A DNA stretch of 64,000 nt from Heterocephalus glaber (lineage: Eukaryota > Chordata > Mammalia > Rodentia > Bathyergidae), in contig NW_004624732.1 in assembly GCF_000247695.1 (NCBI RefSeq), positions 19,654,180 to 19,718,179 of the forward strand, in the 5' to 3' direction. Numbering within the stretch: the stretch's first letter is position 1; each line of letters starts with the position of its first letter. A model generated the notes under the pieces. That model searched no databases and was not told where the DNA came from. It saw only the letters and a program-made list of their open reading frames with translations. Made by a program: the position numbers and the translations under genes. This document shows positions 1-11,625 of this stretch, piece after piece.

Positions 1-305
1 ATAAAAACTGTTTATAGTTTTTATTATAATTCATGATTCGATGGGTCAGTTGTTTGAACAGGGCTCAAATGGGAACTACTTTCACAGTGAGATCAGCTGA
101 GCAGGCTGAGTGTTGTCCAGCTGCAGCCCGGGATACCTGGGGCATACAAGACAGCTGTGCTCCCACTTATAAAGGTTACAACCGAAAACAGACTCATCTG
201 GGCCTCTTCTTCTTCATGTTTTGTCTCCAACATAAAAATCAGTCTTTCTACTTAGTGCTCAGGCTTCCAAGTGACCAATATTGAAACAACCATTTCTTTA
301 TGGCT
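1..305. other. Unassigned sequence, no gene seen
   Basis: Moderate-GC sequence with a short plus-strand open frame that has no recognisable protein similarity. I see no splice-bounded exon and no clear repeat. Confidence 0.3.
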
Positions 306-660
306 AACTGGGAGTGTTAGTCAGCTTTCTCTCATTGTCACAAAATACTGGAGAAAATCACCTTGAAGGAGAAAAGATTAATTCAGCCTCATGATGTCAG
401 ACCATGGTCAGTGGGCTCCATTATTCTTAGCATGGTAGCACACAGTACATCATAATGGAAGCATGTGTGGTAGCATTAAGTTACTCACCTCATCGTAGTC
501 AGGAAGCAGAGAGAGAGAGGACTGGGAAGAGTCCAAATACACTATGAAGATGTAATTTCTTTGCACCAGTCCCCAAGTCTTCATATTCACATGATCTCTC
601 TGTCGTGCCAGTCTTTGAACTTTTGGGGGAACTTGTAGATTCAAACCATCCTAGATTAAA
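306..660 (+). mobile_element. Rodent hAT-type repeat (URR1-like), degraded
   Basis: Begins with GTTAGTCAGCTTTCTCTCAT and runs through a series of blocks (tcacaaaatac, ttaattcagcctcatg, gtcagaccatggtca, a polypurine agagagag block, then caagtcttcatattcac) in the order I know from the URR1 family of non-autonomous hAT-Charlie-type elements in rodents. It is diverged and the family name is from memory. Related sequence appears at 3195-3690 and 11240-11625. Confidence 0.5.
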
Positions 661-1825
661 GGAAAGAACAAACTGACAATGGCAGTAGTGTCCAAAGTTT
701 GGAAACAATGAAAGAGAAAAGTTAAATAATATAGTATCAAACATTATTTAAAAGCTTTAATTCAATGTTTATTAATTCTGTGGTTTCATATTATTTATGT
801 TAAACACATCTATCTATTGTATTCCATGCCTATTTTAGTGATTGGCACATACTAGGTACTCATTATTTATACATGTACATCAAATAACAATATGGAAATA
901 AAGTGAAAAGTACTGTTATGCTCTCAAAATAACTTTCATCTTTCTCAAAGAGAATACATAGGTTAGTCAAGGTAATAAGAAGAAGGCCATAAAGAAGGGC
1001 GGTAATGTGCTTACTTTGAGTTTTCAAGGAAAGAACCCATTTTACCCAATGATGGGGAGAAGCAAGAATCATTAGGTGTCTTTGACTGACTGGTACAATA
1101 TGCTATGTCCTTTTCAAAAGATACCATTAGTCATGGAAAAGGAAGAACAATATAACTGTAAATGAGAAATACAAAAGTTTCTCAGATCTGCTCATGTTTG
1201 AACTGAAGCAGAGACAATAGTGTCATCAAATGAAGCAAGAAGGAAAGTCCATACTAGAGAGGGCTCTAGGGTGATCCTCTCTCAATGATCAAACTAATAC
1301 TTGGCATTTACTAAATACCAGACCTGTACAGCTGATGAAGACACAAGTGAACAACACTGTCAATGTGTTTACTCCAATGCAAGTCATAATAACTTGGAAA
1401 GAAATGAAATGAAATGAAAAGTTAGGAAATATGTAAATAACATAGGCAAACTATAATATACCTTCATATAGTAATGACTGCTAAAATTGAAGATCATGGA
1501 ATAGGAAATGATTGCAGTAAGCTCTAGATGAAGGTAGGTGGGTTGCCTACAGGTGTCAGGAATCCCTCACTCAAGGAACATTTGACCTAATAACTCAAAT
1601 AAAAAATAATCAGAAAACTGGAGAAGAACACATCATGCTAAAGGATCAGGAAGTGCAAAGATTCCACAGGAGAAAAGTCCTGGAAGTTTCCCAAACAGAG
1701 CAACTCAACTTTATGAAGAAAAGAGGTTGATTATAGATGCTGAAAGAAGATAAAGTGGAATCTCTAAGATTCCAAGTGATCCAAAGACATAAATCTTACA
1801 TAAACTCTCATCCCAAACTATGGAT
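661..1825. other. AT-rich unique sequence, no gene seen
   Basis: No long open frame, no recognisable transposon core and no exon-like segment. A short stretch near 820-870 resembles the 3' end of a MIR (ttggcacatactaggtactc) but is too short to call. Confidence 0.3.
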
Positions 1826-1912
1826 ATCTATTAGAGTTAGAGCACTTGCCTGGCATGTGTGAAGCCCTGGATTTAATCTCCAGTGGCCACTAGAAACAAA
1901 CAAACAACAAAC
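1826..1912 (+). mobile_element. ID-like tRNA-derived SINE, diverged
   Basis: The segment has tagagcacttgcctggcatg followed by a degraded B box (ctggatttaatctccagtgg) and an A-rich tail with CAAA repeats. This is the classic ID-type layout (gagcgcttgcctagcatg, then gggttcgatccccag). It differs from the younger ID-like copies elsewhere in the window, which carry GGTACC before the tail, so it belongs to an older subfamily. Confidence 0.5.
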
Positions 1913-2057
1913 AAAATGAGTTTTGGAGAATATCATCCTACACAATATCTATTGAAATAATTTAGTAAGTGTAGCACTACATTAGTAACTCCAGTAAAGA
2001 ATGCATCTTACAGCAATTGAAACTGCTTGTAATGGCTTTATTTACTCTGAGGCATTT

Positions 2058-2198
2058 GGTTTTTTGAGATAGTCTCACTGTATTTCTCAGCAATATAGTC
2101 TCAGTAGTATTGCTCAGGCTAGCCCCGGACTCACAGTTCCCCTGCCTTAGCCTCTCTAGTCCTCTAGTGCTAGGATTGCACTGGGGCACCATAACCTG
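2058..2198 (-). mobile_element. B1-like (7SL-derived) SINE
   Basis: On the plus strand it reads ttttttgagatagtctcact at one end and gtgctaggattgcactgggg near the other, with a central gctcaggctagccccggact. These are reverse complements of the B1/7SL blocks (gagaccctgtctc, ccagcctgggc, cctgtaatcccag). Diverged, with a small internal insertion. Confidence 0.65.
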
Positions 2199-3194
2199 CT
2201 TCTGTGAGCTTTTTAATAATTTCTATTCCACTTCCTGCCAACCTTGTATGTGCGCACAGATGCAGAAGGTAAGTGTAAAACTAATTTAGTCAATAAAATA
2301 AAAAATCTGTCACTATTGCTTCTGTCAGCCACACTGGACTGGAGGTAGATTAACAGAGCTATTGAATGCAGAAAATTAAAAACAAAAAAGAACAAAAACA
2401 CAAAAAGTGAAAATAAACAAAATGAACCACAAACTTCAACTCAACCCAGTTCAAGCAAAGCTTAGAAGACAGCTATTCCCCTCAAAGCATGGAATAAATT
2501 TTCCCCCACAGCTCTTCCCATTCCTCATCCTTACAGACAGCTAGTCACGTGATGATACTAGAAGCAGAACATTGTGCTATCCTTTACATCAGAACTGAAC
2601 AATTTCAGAAGGGTAGCTCAAAGAGATAAGCTGAAAACGACAGTGCAAATGCAAGGTCATTTAAGACTGCTCAAAACTCACTAGAGTCAATCTACTTTGG
2701 AAATAATTGTCTATCAGTGATATCCACTTTAATATAACTATTTCCCAATGGTCTAAGATTATCCTCTGACACTGTGAATTCGTTATAGCATCCTCTGACT
2801 CTGCTTTACTCAGAAATCTTCAGGACTGACTGGCTTCCTGTTTTTGGATTTCCGTAATCTCTTGTAGTGACAGATTCTGGGTAGTAAGTCAAGAATTTTA
2901 TAACTTTAATATGCTGAAGAAGCAGAAAGGCCAAGTAACAAAACACCAAAGCATTAAGTACAATTTCTCATTAAATTCCCATGTATTTCTCATAGGGAAA
3001 CCATAATATGAAACAAAATTTCATTTCAACATCATTATATATCTCAGAGATATTATAATTTACTGGACTAATACCCTGATTTTAAACATGCAGTTTGTTC
3101 CTGTTTTTTCCCTTTAGTAAACATAATCTACAAATGTTTTTGATGAAGGGTCAAATAACAAATAGTTTAGAGCTTTGGGGACTGTGTCAGTTAC

Positions 3195-3690
3195 TTGTGA
3201 GGTCAACCTGAATAGATTAAGAAGTGCCTAGCAGATTACTGGAGCACGGTTCTCTGAGTGTCCGGATGATTGATTTGTAAAATGTAAACTAAAAACGAAG
3301 CCCCACTCTGGATGTGGGGGCACCAACTAATAGGATTGTAGCCTGAATGGAATAAAAAGGGAAAGAAGAAGAAACTTACACTTTTCTTTTTAGGAGGAGC
3401 TCCAGTCTTCACCACTGTCTTTGGACATTCATCTTCCTTCCCTCCAGGTTTCTAGGACAGACTCTTCAGCTTTCTAATGCAGACCTGCCGTTTCTGACAG
3501 GGACTCCTGCCACATCTCCAGTGAGCTCCAGGCTGTTCCATCCTTCCACCCTCCAGTGCACAGCTGGTCAATTTGCATTCTTCTATCTTTCCTTCTACAT
3601 GCAGCCATTGTAAGTCTACTTTGTAAATCCTTTATATATCATATATATTTTATATTAAATGTGTTCCTCTAGTGAATCCTAAATGATAGA
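3195..3690 (-). mobile_element. Old hAT- or LTR-type repeat (URR1/MaLR-like), degraded
   Basis: Contains ggtcaacctgaatagattaa, then ccactctggatgtgggggca and cctgaatggaataaaaaggg, and ends near tgttcctctagtgaatccta. The block order matches an interspersed repeat common in rodents, here reversed relative to 306-660. The middle block recurs in the element at 10035-10440. Whether this is a hAT element or a MaLR LTR is unresolved by eye. Confidence 0.4.
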
Positions 3691-4117
3691 GGGACACATT
3701 GTTCCTGTACCAACTACTCGACTCTTTGGGTTGGCAGAAAATAAATAACTGCTAGACTATAAATAAGTTAACAGGTTTGGCTATTTTCCTGTAAAAGTTT
3801 AAATGAAAGTAAAAATTTTTCTTTTAGACAGACTTGGATTGGTGCAGCCCTCCTGTCTTAAAACATATTATTACCCCCAAGTTTTATTGCTAAGTGTCAC
3901 AAAATTTTAAGTACTGAAACAATAAAGTAATGACTTTAAGTTATTGGGCTTATATCGGCATATTTGCTTTCAAGACACAATTTCCAAAGTGATGCATATG
4001 TTTATCCACTACTTCATACTCTCATTAGCATATGCATACATTTATACACTTACAAATATATTTATATGCACACATATAGATATCACAAGCTTTTATTTCT
4101 GTCAAAATAATTATTTT

Positions 4118-4330
4118 GGCCAGATATGGCGGTGTATACCTGCAATCCTAGAACTCTGGGAAACTGAGGAAAGAGAACAGAAATTTTGAACTCAGCTTGG
4201 GCAATTTAGTGAGTCACTGGAAAGAGAGAGAGAGAGAAAGAAAGAGAGAATGAAAGAAAAAAAGAAAAAGAAGGACTCTGTGTATGTTGTTCAATGCAAA
4301 GTTCTGTCCCCAGTACTTCAAAAAAGATCC
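4118..4330 (+). mobile_element. B1-ID composite SINE with internal GA-rich tract
   Basis: The left half is B1-like (ggccagatatggcggtgtat, ctgcaatcctagaactctgg, ttgggcaatttagtgagtca). It is followed by a GA/GAAA simple repeat at about 4217-4274 and then by an ID-like end (caatgcaaagttctgtcccc, agtacttcaaaaaag). B1-ID dimers of this kind are known from several rodent lineages. Confidence 0.55.
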
Positions 4331-5639
4331 TACAACCTCCAAGTAGCTTTATAAATCACATTTTTCTGAAAATTACATTTCATATTAATATTGTTATTGT
4401 TGAGTATACAAACAGATTTGTTGCAATAAATCTAGTTCATATCATTCAGTAAAGCAGTGACAAATTATAAAAGTATCAAAATTACTTTATAATGGATTTT
4501 GGAAATATAGTATGTCAGTCAGTGCATGAAGCCATTGTATATGAGACCACCATTCAGAAGATATCATGGGCAAAATGACAGAAATGTGTGAACCATGTGT
4601 GAATGGCTGTTGCAATTTAGAATACAGGAAGCTTGAGTATGATGGAAGGATCACCAAATGAAGGAAGGAAACGGGAGGCACTGTGCTTGCTGGTCTCAGT
4701 CCCATACGTTCTAAGCCACCTGTGGGGAAAAGTCACTTAGAGGAGATTATTCCCTCTATGATAGCAGAGTCTAAACTAAACCACTCACTGGGAATCAAGT
4801 CACAACAGACAGTTGTCTGGTGATCCTGCAAGCATCTGTGAAAGGTTTAGTGAATTTTTATGAAGGACAAGCTGTCACTGGTCTAGACTATTGACATTCA
4901 AGATCATTGTTTGAGAATGTCCACCTGTGATCAATGCATGCACTAAAATATATAAATAAATAGGTATATAAGTTTATAGTCTGTTCTTTGTATTTTAAAG
5001 GCACCTTCCCTGCTGATGGTAATTGTAAGCCTTGAGTAAAAATATTAAAAATTTAAAACATACATTGTAAAACATGAAAAAATGAACAGAATTTGGGTAA
5101 AACCTCAGAAAAAATCATCGAAAGAAACAAAAATGCCTAGGAGCATCAGTTTTTGTGTGGCTTTTCATCTGATGGCACTCTAAAATCTGTGCAGAAGCAG
5201 CAGCTGGGGCTCAAGCAGAATGACACAGACTCATTGATTGCAGGAGTCTGCTGGAGGCTTCTAGGGTGTCTGCTACGTACAAAGCCCCCTGGCCAGGTCT
5301 TACAAAGTGGGAAATGCAGCCCAGTGTGGCAGAGGTAACAGCACGGAGGCTGAGAAAAATGAACAGAAAATTCAGTTGACATCCACTGCAAGGAAGGCAA
5401 AATTTGGAGTTTGAGTCCAGACAATTTAGCTCCAACTAACACAAATGTCAATACTCTTTAAAGTAAGAAAACACAATCCCAAGTAACTAAAATATATGGA
5501 GTTTATAAGCTTTATGTGTATAATACATCAAAAATTATGCATATTTATGTTAATGTACGATAATATACTCTGTATTTTTATTTATATTTATATACATGTT
5601 GTCATGGTAAAATTTTGAGGTCTCTCAATACATAAACAT

Positions 5640-7640
5640 GGGATGCATTTCTTTTTAATTGCCTTAAATTTCTTTCAGAAATGCTTTGCAAATTTCAGCG
5701 TAAAATATTTCACCTCCTTTCTTAAACTTTTTTGCTTTTTGTTAATATCTCAAATTGTTTTTCCTCATTTCTTTTTCAGAATTTTTGTGTGTGACAGGTC
5801 TAATTTTAGTATGTTGAGTTTCTATCCTGAAACTGGTGAATTGGTGTAGTAGTTTTCTTGCTTTTATTTGGGAATCTTCACTGTTTCATATATTAATAAC
5901 TCAACTCATTCCTTTCCAATTAGAATACTTTTATTTCTTTTATATTTTTTATATTTTTTTTAACCTTTATTTGTTTTTCTTAGCTAATTGTGACTAGAAT
6001 TTACAATACCTTTTCAATGGAAGTAAGAAAAATAATCATTCATATCTGGATTGTGATCTCCAGTGAACTGCTTCACTGTTTTCATTATTTAGTATGACTT
6101 CAGGTGTGTTTGATTAAAATATATGGAATTTATTATATTAGAGGCATTTCCTTCTATTCTGTTTATTGAGTGTTTCCTCATAAAAGAATGCTGAATTTAC
6201 TCAATTTTTAAAAACTTCTACACCAATTCAGATGACCATGTGTTTTTCCACTTCATTTTATTAATGAAAACTATGGATACTGACCAAGGTCTGAATGTTG
6301 AGTCATATTTCCATTAAAGAATTAAACTGTAGTTAGTTATGTATGATAGTTTTAGTATACTGCTGATATTGGTTTGGTAGACTTTTTTAAAGTATATTTT
6401 GAAATGATAAACATTTGATTTTTTATTTTATTTTCTTCTTTTCTTTACTTATCTGAACTTTGATATTTATCATTCCTTTCCATTTGTTAGCTCGGGGTTT
6501 CTGTTTGCACTTACTCTCTACTTTCCTAAGGTATAAAGTTAAGTTAATGATTTGAAATTTTCCTTCTTTTCTAATATACATGTCCAAAACTATAAATCTC
6601 TCTGTTAGTACAATTTGCTGCATCCAATAAAGTTTATGTATATTATATATTAACTTTCATTTGTCTAAATTATTTTCTAGTTTCCCATTGTGATTTTTTC
6701 TTTGGTATAGTTATTAAGAGAATGTTATTTCCCAAATATTTTACAATTTATTCATTTACTGATTGATTTCTAGTTTAATTTCACTATGGTTAGGAAAGAT
6801 ACATTGTGTGAGGGAAGGTGGTAAGCCCTGTGATCCCAGCTATTCTGAAGCCTGAGGCAGATGGCAAGTTTGAGACCATCCCAGACTGACTAGCTAGATC
6901 CAGTTTCCAAAAAAATAAAAGGTCTTGTGGTACTAGGGTCAATCACCAGTACCAAGTAAATAAATAAATAAAACTTTCTGTTATTTCATTTTTTAAATTT
7001 ATGGAGAATTGTTTTATGATCTTAAATATTGTCTATTCTGGGAAATCTACAGATAGTTGAAAACAGTGTGTTCTGATGCTATTGGATGGAGTGATCAGTG
7101 TATATATGTTATGTCCAATTGGTCATAATGTTGATTAAGGCCTCTATGTATTTATTGAACTCATATTTGGTTCTATCTGTTATAGAAAATGGGATCCTGA
7201 ATCATCTATTGCTGTATGTGTCAATTTTTCTCTTCAGGTCTATCAGGATTTTATCTATATCCATGCTGAAATGACCTCTTATCAATATGTAATGTGCCAG
7301 TACAAAACAGAATTTGGACAACGTCTATTTTGTATGATGTTAGACTAGGTACTGTAGCTTTTGATTACTATTTGCATGTAATAACTTTTCATTCTTTCAC
7401 TTTCAACCTACAGTGTATTTAGTTTTCAAGTAATCTAAAGAGAACATCTAGTGGTGTAATGTTATTTTAACCAAATTTGTGAATAACCAACCTTTTATTT
7501 ATTTTTAGTTTAATTAATTTATATTTAAAGCAATTTTGATAAGGAAGGATGAAAGGAATCTATCACTTTGGTATCAATTTCTTATCCCATCAATTCTTTC
7601 TTTTTTCTTCAGTTAACTTTTTTTTTCAGTTAACTTTTAA
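5640..7640 (-). mobile_element. Old L1 fragment (ORF2 endonuclease and reverse-transcriptase region), minus strand
   Basis: The plus strand carries the reverse complement of L1 ORF2. Examples are tttgtctaaattattttcta and ttgatttctagtttaatttc followed by actatggttaggaaagatac (endonuclease part), and gtctattctgggaaatctac with ttatcaatatgtaatgtgcc further on. The left part (5640-6060) corresponds to the reverse-transcriptase portion. Many stops and indels make it inactive. A B1-ID SINE at about 6812-6975 splits it, and L1 sequence resumes directly afterwards. Confidence 0.7.
6812..6975 (+). mobile_element. B1-ID composite SINE inserted in an old L1
   Basis: Reads gaaggtggtaagccctgtga, tcccagctattctgaagcct and gaggcagatggcaagtttga (B1 half). 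It then ends with tagggtcaatcaccagtacc (degenerate ID half with B box) and an AAATA tail. L1 sequence continues on both sides, so this is a nested insertion. Confidence 0.65.
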
Positions 7641-7916
7641 TATTGATAGTGTTTAATTCATTATTTCCATTCCCTTTTTGTATATTTTACCAAGATTATG
7701 GATATTATTATTATTATTATTATTTTGGTTAGCATGGATAATGCATATATATATGATCCTAAAGAAAAAAACAATTTCATATGTACTTATAGAAAAATTA
7801 ACTTCATGCATATACAAAACTATATATCTCCTTCCTCTATATGTTAATCATGACACAGATTGCTTTTTTGTGGATTATGTGCATAATATAATAAATCTGT
7901 ACTTTTTTGTATTAAT

Positions 7917-7976
7917 ATTTTTTTTTTGGTACGGGGGATCAAACTTGGGTCCTTGCGCTTGCGCAGGAGGCGACGA
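7917..7976 (-). mobile_element. ID-like SINE, 5'-truncated
   Basis: On the plus strand a T-run is followed by ggtacgggggatcaaacttg, ggtccttgcgcttgcgcagg and aggcgacgaaac. This is the reverse of the ID-like 3' half (tail, GGTACC box, B box, middle). The A-box half is missing, so the copy is truncated. Confidence 0.75.
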
Positions 7977-8129
7977 AACATTTTAAATGTTATATAAGTG
8001 AAAAAAATGAAAATATACACTAAAATTACCATAGTATTTGTTTTCATACTCGTTCATTTATTTCCTTTTCCTAGAGCTCTCCTGTGCCAGTTAATCTTAA
8101 TTGTCAGTATGACTTGATTAAGAGAGTAT

Positions 8130-8470
8130 GACTGGATCGTGAATGTACTATAGTTTCATTAGTGGACTAATCCACTGGTTTCCAGAGTGGAACGTGCTGT
8201 TAGGACGTGTAACATAGTTGGGGGAGGTGGATCACTGGGGCCTTTCCTTTGAAGGTCCACTGCTCACAGGTGTGCTTTTCTCAATGCTTGCTTCCCCACC
8301 TCCTTGCAATGAGCAGCTCTGCTCCACCGTGCCTTTGTCTGTAATGCTTCCAGCTTATAGCCAGGCTATTGTAGACTGAATCCCCTGAAACTATGAAGTC
8401 AAACAAACATCTGCTACTTTAAGTTGTAGGAGTTAGATTTTTTTCCCCTTAGCTGAATAATACATCTCTG
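8130..8470 (+). mobile_element. Old interspersed repeat, hAT- or MaLR-type, family uncertain
   Basis: Blocks such as tggggcctttcctttgaagg, ctgcttccccacctccttgc, gagcagctctgctccaccgt and cccctgaaactatgaagtca follow the order of a widespread mammalian repeat that ends with gaaaccatgagccaaataaa. No terminal repeat pair could be fixed by eye. Confidence 0.35.
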
Positions 8471-8633
8471 TATCTTGATACAGCTTGCAGTTGTGATATA
8501 GTGTCCTATTTGTCAACCTCAGAGAATCTCTTCAGCTTTGGGCTGATGTATTGGTGATAAACTCCTTCAGGTGTATTAGGTTATAATCTCCAGGTTTTGT
8601 CTATTTTAAAATATCTTCATTTCTTCCTAATTT

Positions 8634-8733
8634 ATTTTTTTTTTTATTTTTATTTTTTTTTGGTACCGGGGATAGAACTCAGGTCCTTGCGCTTGCGCAG
8701 CAGGCTGTGAAACCACTGTGCTAAATCCCCCGC
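8634..8733 (-). mobile_element. ID-like SINE
   Basis: Complete minus-strand copy. The plus strand shows a T/A-rich tail, ggtaccggggatagaactca (B box reverse complement), ggtccttgcgcttgcgcagc and ccactgtgctaaatccccc (A box reverse complement). It carries the 'gcgcaagcgcaagg' middle variant shared with the copies at 7917 and 57972. Confidence 0.9.
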
Positions 8734-8824
8734 CTTCTTCCTCATTTTTGGACTGTTCTGCCAAATATATATTATTTGGTAGACTTTAAAAATATGACCT
8801 ACATTAACCTAACTCACATTAAGA

Positions 8825-9185
8825 ACTGTAAAACTCAGGAGTAGATTGGTGATCACCACAAGCTGGAAAGGGTAGCAGGGAGGGAGGGTTGAGGAAACGT
8901 TGATCAAAGGGTACCAAGTTATAGTTACATGGGAGCAAGCAGTTCTGTTGTGCTGTTGTTCTGTTGCAGAGCAGAGTGACAATAGACACTAAGTGGGTAC
9001 TATATATCTCAAAAAGCTAAAAGAAATTATTCTGAATACTTTCATCACAAAGATAATGATAGATACTTGAGGAAATAGATAAGTTTCTTTAAACATTACA
9101 TAATTTATACATGCTTGAAAGAGCATATAATTAATATGTACAATATTATGTATCAGTTACAAATAAAGAAAAATGGTTTAAACCA
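8825..9185 (+). mobile_element. Old L1 3' UTR (L1M-like)
   Basis: Contains caagctggaaagggtagcag, gggagggagggttgaggaaa and atactttcatcacaaagata. It ends with taatatgtacaatattatgt atcagttacaaataaag, the typical 3' terminal region of ancient mammalian L1 elements. Diverged, non-coding. Confidence 0.6.
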
Positions 9186-9330
9186 TGAAAGTTTGAAAAT
9201 CCAACTTGAGGGTAGGTAAGTATGGTCTGGACAGGAAATACAAAGTATTATTCTTAAAATAAATTATTGATAAACTGAACTTTCTGGAAATTAAGATAAA
9301 GTATCTGTGAAAACCACCATTAAGATTTAC

Positions 9331-9525
9331 AGCCAGGTTGGTGATACACACCTTTAATCACAGTACCTGGGAGGCTGAGATAGAAGGATCAAAAGTTCAA
9401 GGCTAGCCTGGGCAATATAGGAAAACTCTGTCTTAAAATTTAAAAATAAAAAGTTCTTGGGATGTGTCTCAGTGGTAGAGTATTCCAGAGTTTGGTCTTC
9501 AGCAATGCCAAAAAAAATTTAAATT
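9331..9525 (+). mobile_element. B1-ID composite SINE
   Basis: B1 half: agccaggttggtgatacaca, cctttaatcacagtacctgg, gaggctgagatagaaggatc and caaggctagcctgggcaata. After an A-rich linker comes the ID half: gggatgtgtctcagtggtag and agtttggtcttcagcaatgc, then a poly(A) tail. This copy shows the dimeric structure most clearly. Confidence 0.7.
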
Positions 9526-9544
9526 AAAAGCTCACTACCCACTA

Positions 9545-10030
9545 AGAGTAAAATTTACCCTATAATATTGCATGGGACTTATATTCAAAGTATAATAAAT
9601 AATATTTACAAATTAGTGATAAGAATCTGATTTTAAAATACTCAAATGCTTTTGAGCAAACAATTTACAAAACTAAGTAAATAGTCGCTACATCCATAAA
9701 AAGGCAATCTACACTATTAGTGATCAGAAAATTGGACATCAAACCATCAAACCCATAATGGTCTACTAATGCATACCCACTAAAATGGTTAAAATGGTTA
9801 AGACTAGAAATATCAAATATTGACAAGGATGTTGGCAAGGATTTTAGGAATATTTACATGATTGTTCATACCAGCTTTAATTCACAGTAGTCAAAAAATT
9901 TTAAATAGAACTCTAAAAGATGAATGAATAGGTAAATAGTTATACTCAAATAATAGACTGATGTTGAGTAATAAAAAAGAACCAATTTGTGGAAATGCAA
10001 AACTCATAGATGAATCTTAAAAATTGTTAC
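9545..10030 (+). mobile_element. Old L1 ORF2 3'-end fragment
   Basis: Degraded C-terminal ORF2 sequence: atgcatacccactaaaatgg, ttgacaaggatgttggcaag, aggtaaatagttatactcaa and catagatgaatcttaaaaat. The blocks occur in the order expected near the end of L1 ORF2. Because an L1 3' UTR lies upstream (8825-9185), this is a separate insertion. Confidence 0.5.
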
Positions 10031-10034
10031 ATAT

Positions 10035-10440
10035 TGTATCTAGATGTCCCCCCAAAGCCTCATGTGCTCATAAAGGAGGAGTTTAGAAGGTGGCTGGATT
10101 AGGCTGTGTGAATGTGGATTAAGAGTGTGGGTAATGAAACCTCATTCTGGGATGTAGGTGGCACCAATTAATAGGTTTACAGCCCGAATGGAATATAAAG
10201 GGCCAGAGAGAAGCTAGTCTGCTGCTGCTGCTCCTGCTGCTGCTGCTTGCTTCCTTCCTTTCTGCTTTCTATACCATGAACTGTTCCTCCTCTGCAAGGC
10301 CCCTCCACCATGCAGCCCTGCCATGGGCCCAACTGACTATGGACTAAAACCTCTACAGACTATGAGCCCAAATAAACTTTTCCCCTTTTAATTTTGGGTT
10401 TTGGGTAGTTTGTCTCTGCAGAGACAAAAGTAACTAAGCC
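10035..10440 (+). mobile_element. Old LTR-like or hAT-like repeat with CTG-rich block
   Basis: Starts near atgtccccccaaagcctcat and contains cattctgggatgtaggtggc, accaattaataggtttacag and cccgaatggaatataaaggg. It ends with gagcccaaataaacttttcc and gcagagacaaaagtaactaa. The start, AATAAA and end layout is MaLR-LTR-like, but the central blocks are shared with 3195-3690. A CTG/CTC triplet tract lies at about 10217-10247. Confidence 0.45.
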
Positions 10441-11239
10441 AAGAGGGCTAGACACAAGGATATTAGATTTATATGGTTTTACAAAATAGGTACAATGAAT
10501 ATATGGTAGAAAATTTTTAAAAAATTTAAATAGGTTATCAATGATAAGATGGAGTTTGACTGGTGTATTAGAGACGTTTCATTCACTGGGAAATATACAG
10601 TGATACCTCATTTGTCAGACTCAGTTCATTCTAAATTCATGTTTGAACATTGAAAAACTTGAAAACTGAGCATATTTTTAATAAGAAATAATAGAAAACA
10701 AAATAATTGATTCTGAGGCCCCAAAACTGCACTTATAAATTCATTCACTTTAACACAAAGCTAACAGGCCTAGGTTGTGGAAATACCCCCTAAAACATCT
10801 AAACACAATAAAAACAGTATGAAATATCAAAACAGTACAGTAAAAAAATTTCTAAATTTTTACAAATACTTCACCTTGACTTCGAGAGAAATTGGAGGAG
10901 GGGGACAAATGTTATGTTTTGAAAGGAGAGTCTCCTTCTATAATGACTGCTGGCAGCACATTTTCTGGGTTCTTTTCTCTTGGTTGTTTGTTTGTTTTTG
11001 TTTTTTATTTTTTCACTTTTTCCTCCCTAAAGGTTTTTCTGGGGGAGATGAGCACTTAAACTGAAGCATCACCCTTTGTGTTTGAGGTGAGACACAATGT
11101 AGGACTCACTCTCAGTTCATACAGGCTTTTCCAACTCAGACTTTCAGTTTGACAACTGAGCAACGTTAGGAACACTGAGCAGATTTTTTTTTTTTTTTAT
11201 CTTTGCTCTTTGAGTAGTGGAAAGTTCTATCTTGGAGGC
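10441..11239. other. AT-rich sequence, no gene seen
   Basis: No protein domain or splice-bounded open segment was recognised. A 95-codon plus-strand frame near 10777-11064 is low complexity (KN-rich, then F-rich) and has no similarity I know. Confidence 0.3.
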
Positions 11240-11625
11240 ATTCAACAACTAAGGTATATCACTATATCTGATACCTACAATTTAAAGAGTTATGTGTTGG
11301 CTCACAGTTCCAGAAGATTCAGTCCATGGTCAGCTGACTCCAAACCAAAATTGCATAGTGAAAAGGCCTGGCAGAAGAAAGCTGCTCACATCATAGCAGC
11401 TGGAAAGTAGAGAAAGAAGGAAGTGGCAGGGGATAAGAATACACCCTCCTGGGTCCCATTCTCAGTGACTACCTCTTCCAACAAGGACCTACCTCCTCTG
11501 CACATTCAGCTACTGAACTCATCAATAGATGTATCCTCTGCTGAGTATAATTCTCCCAGGACCCTATTATCTTCAAAACACATGTGACTTTGGGAGAACA
11601 TTTTAGATCTAAACCATTGCAACTG
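11240..11625 (+). mobile_element. URR1-like hAT-type repeat, degraded
   Basis: Blocks tgttggctcacagttccaga, agattcagtccatggtcagc, ctgctcacatcatagcagct, gaaagaaggaagtggcaggg and catgtgactttgggagaaca, then gatctaaaccattgca, follow the URR1-type order seen at 306-660. Short open frames here are incidental. Confidence 0.45.

Noticed and set aside
5146..5451. 101-codon minus-strand frame in a GC-richer stretch
   Set aside because: Overlapping frames are open on the other strand and in another frame, with no recognisable domain or splice sites. I cannot support a gene.
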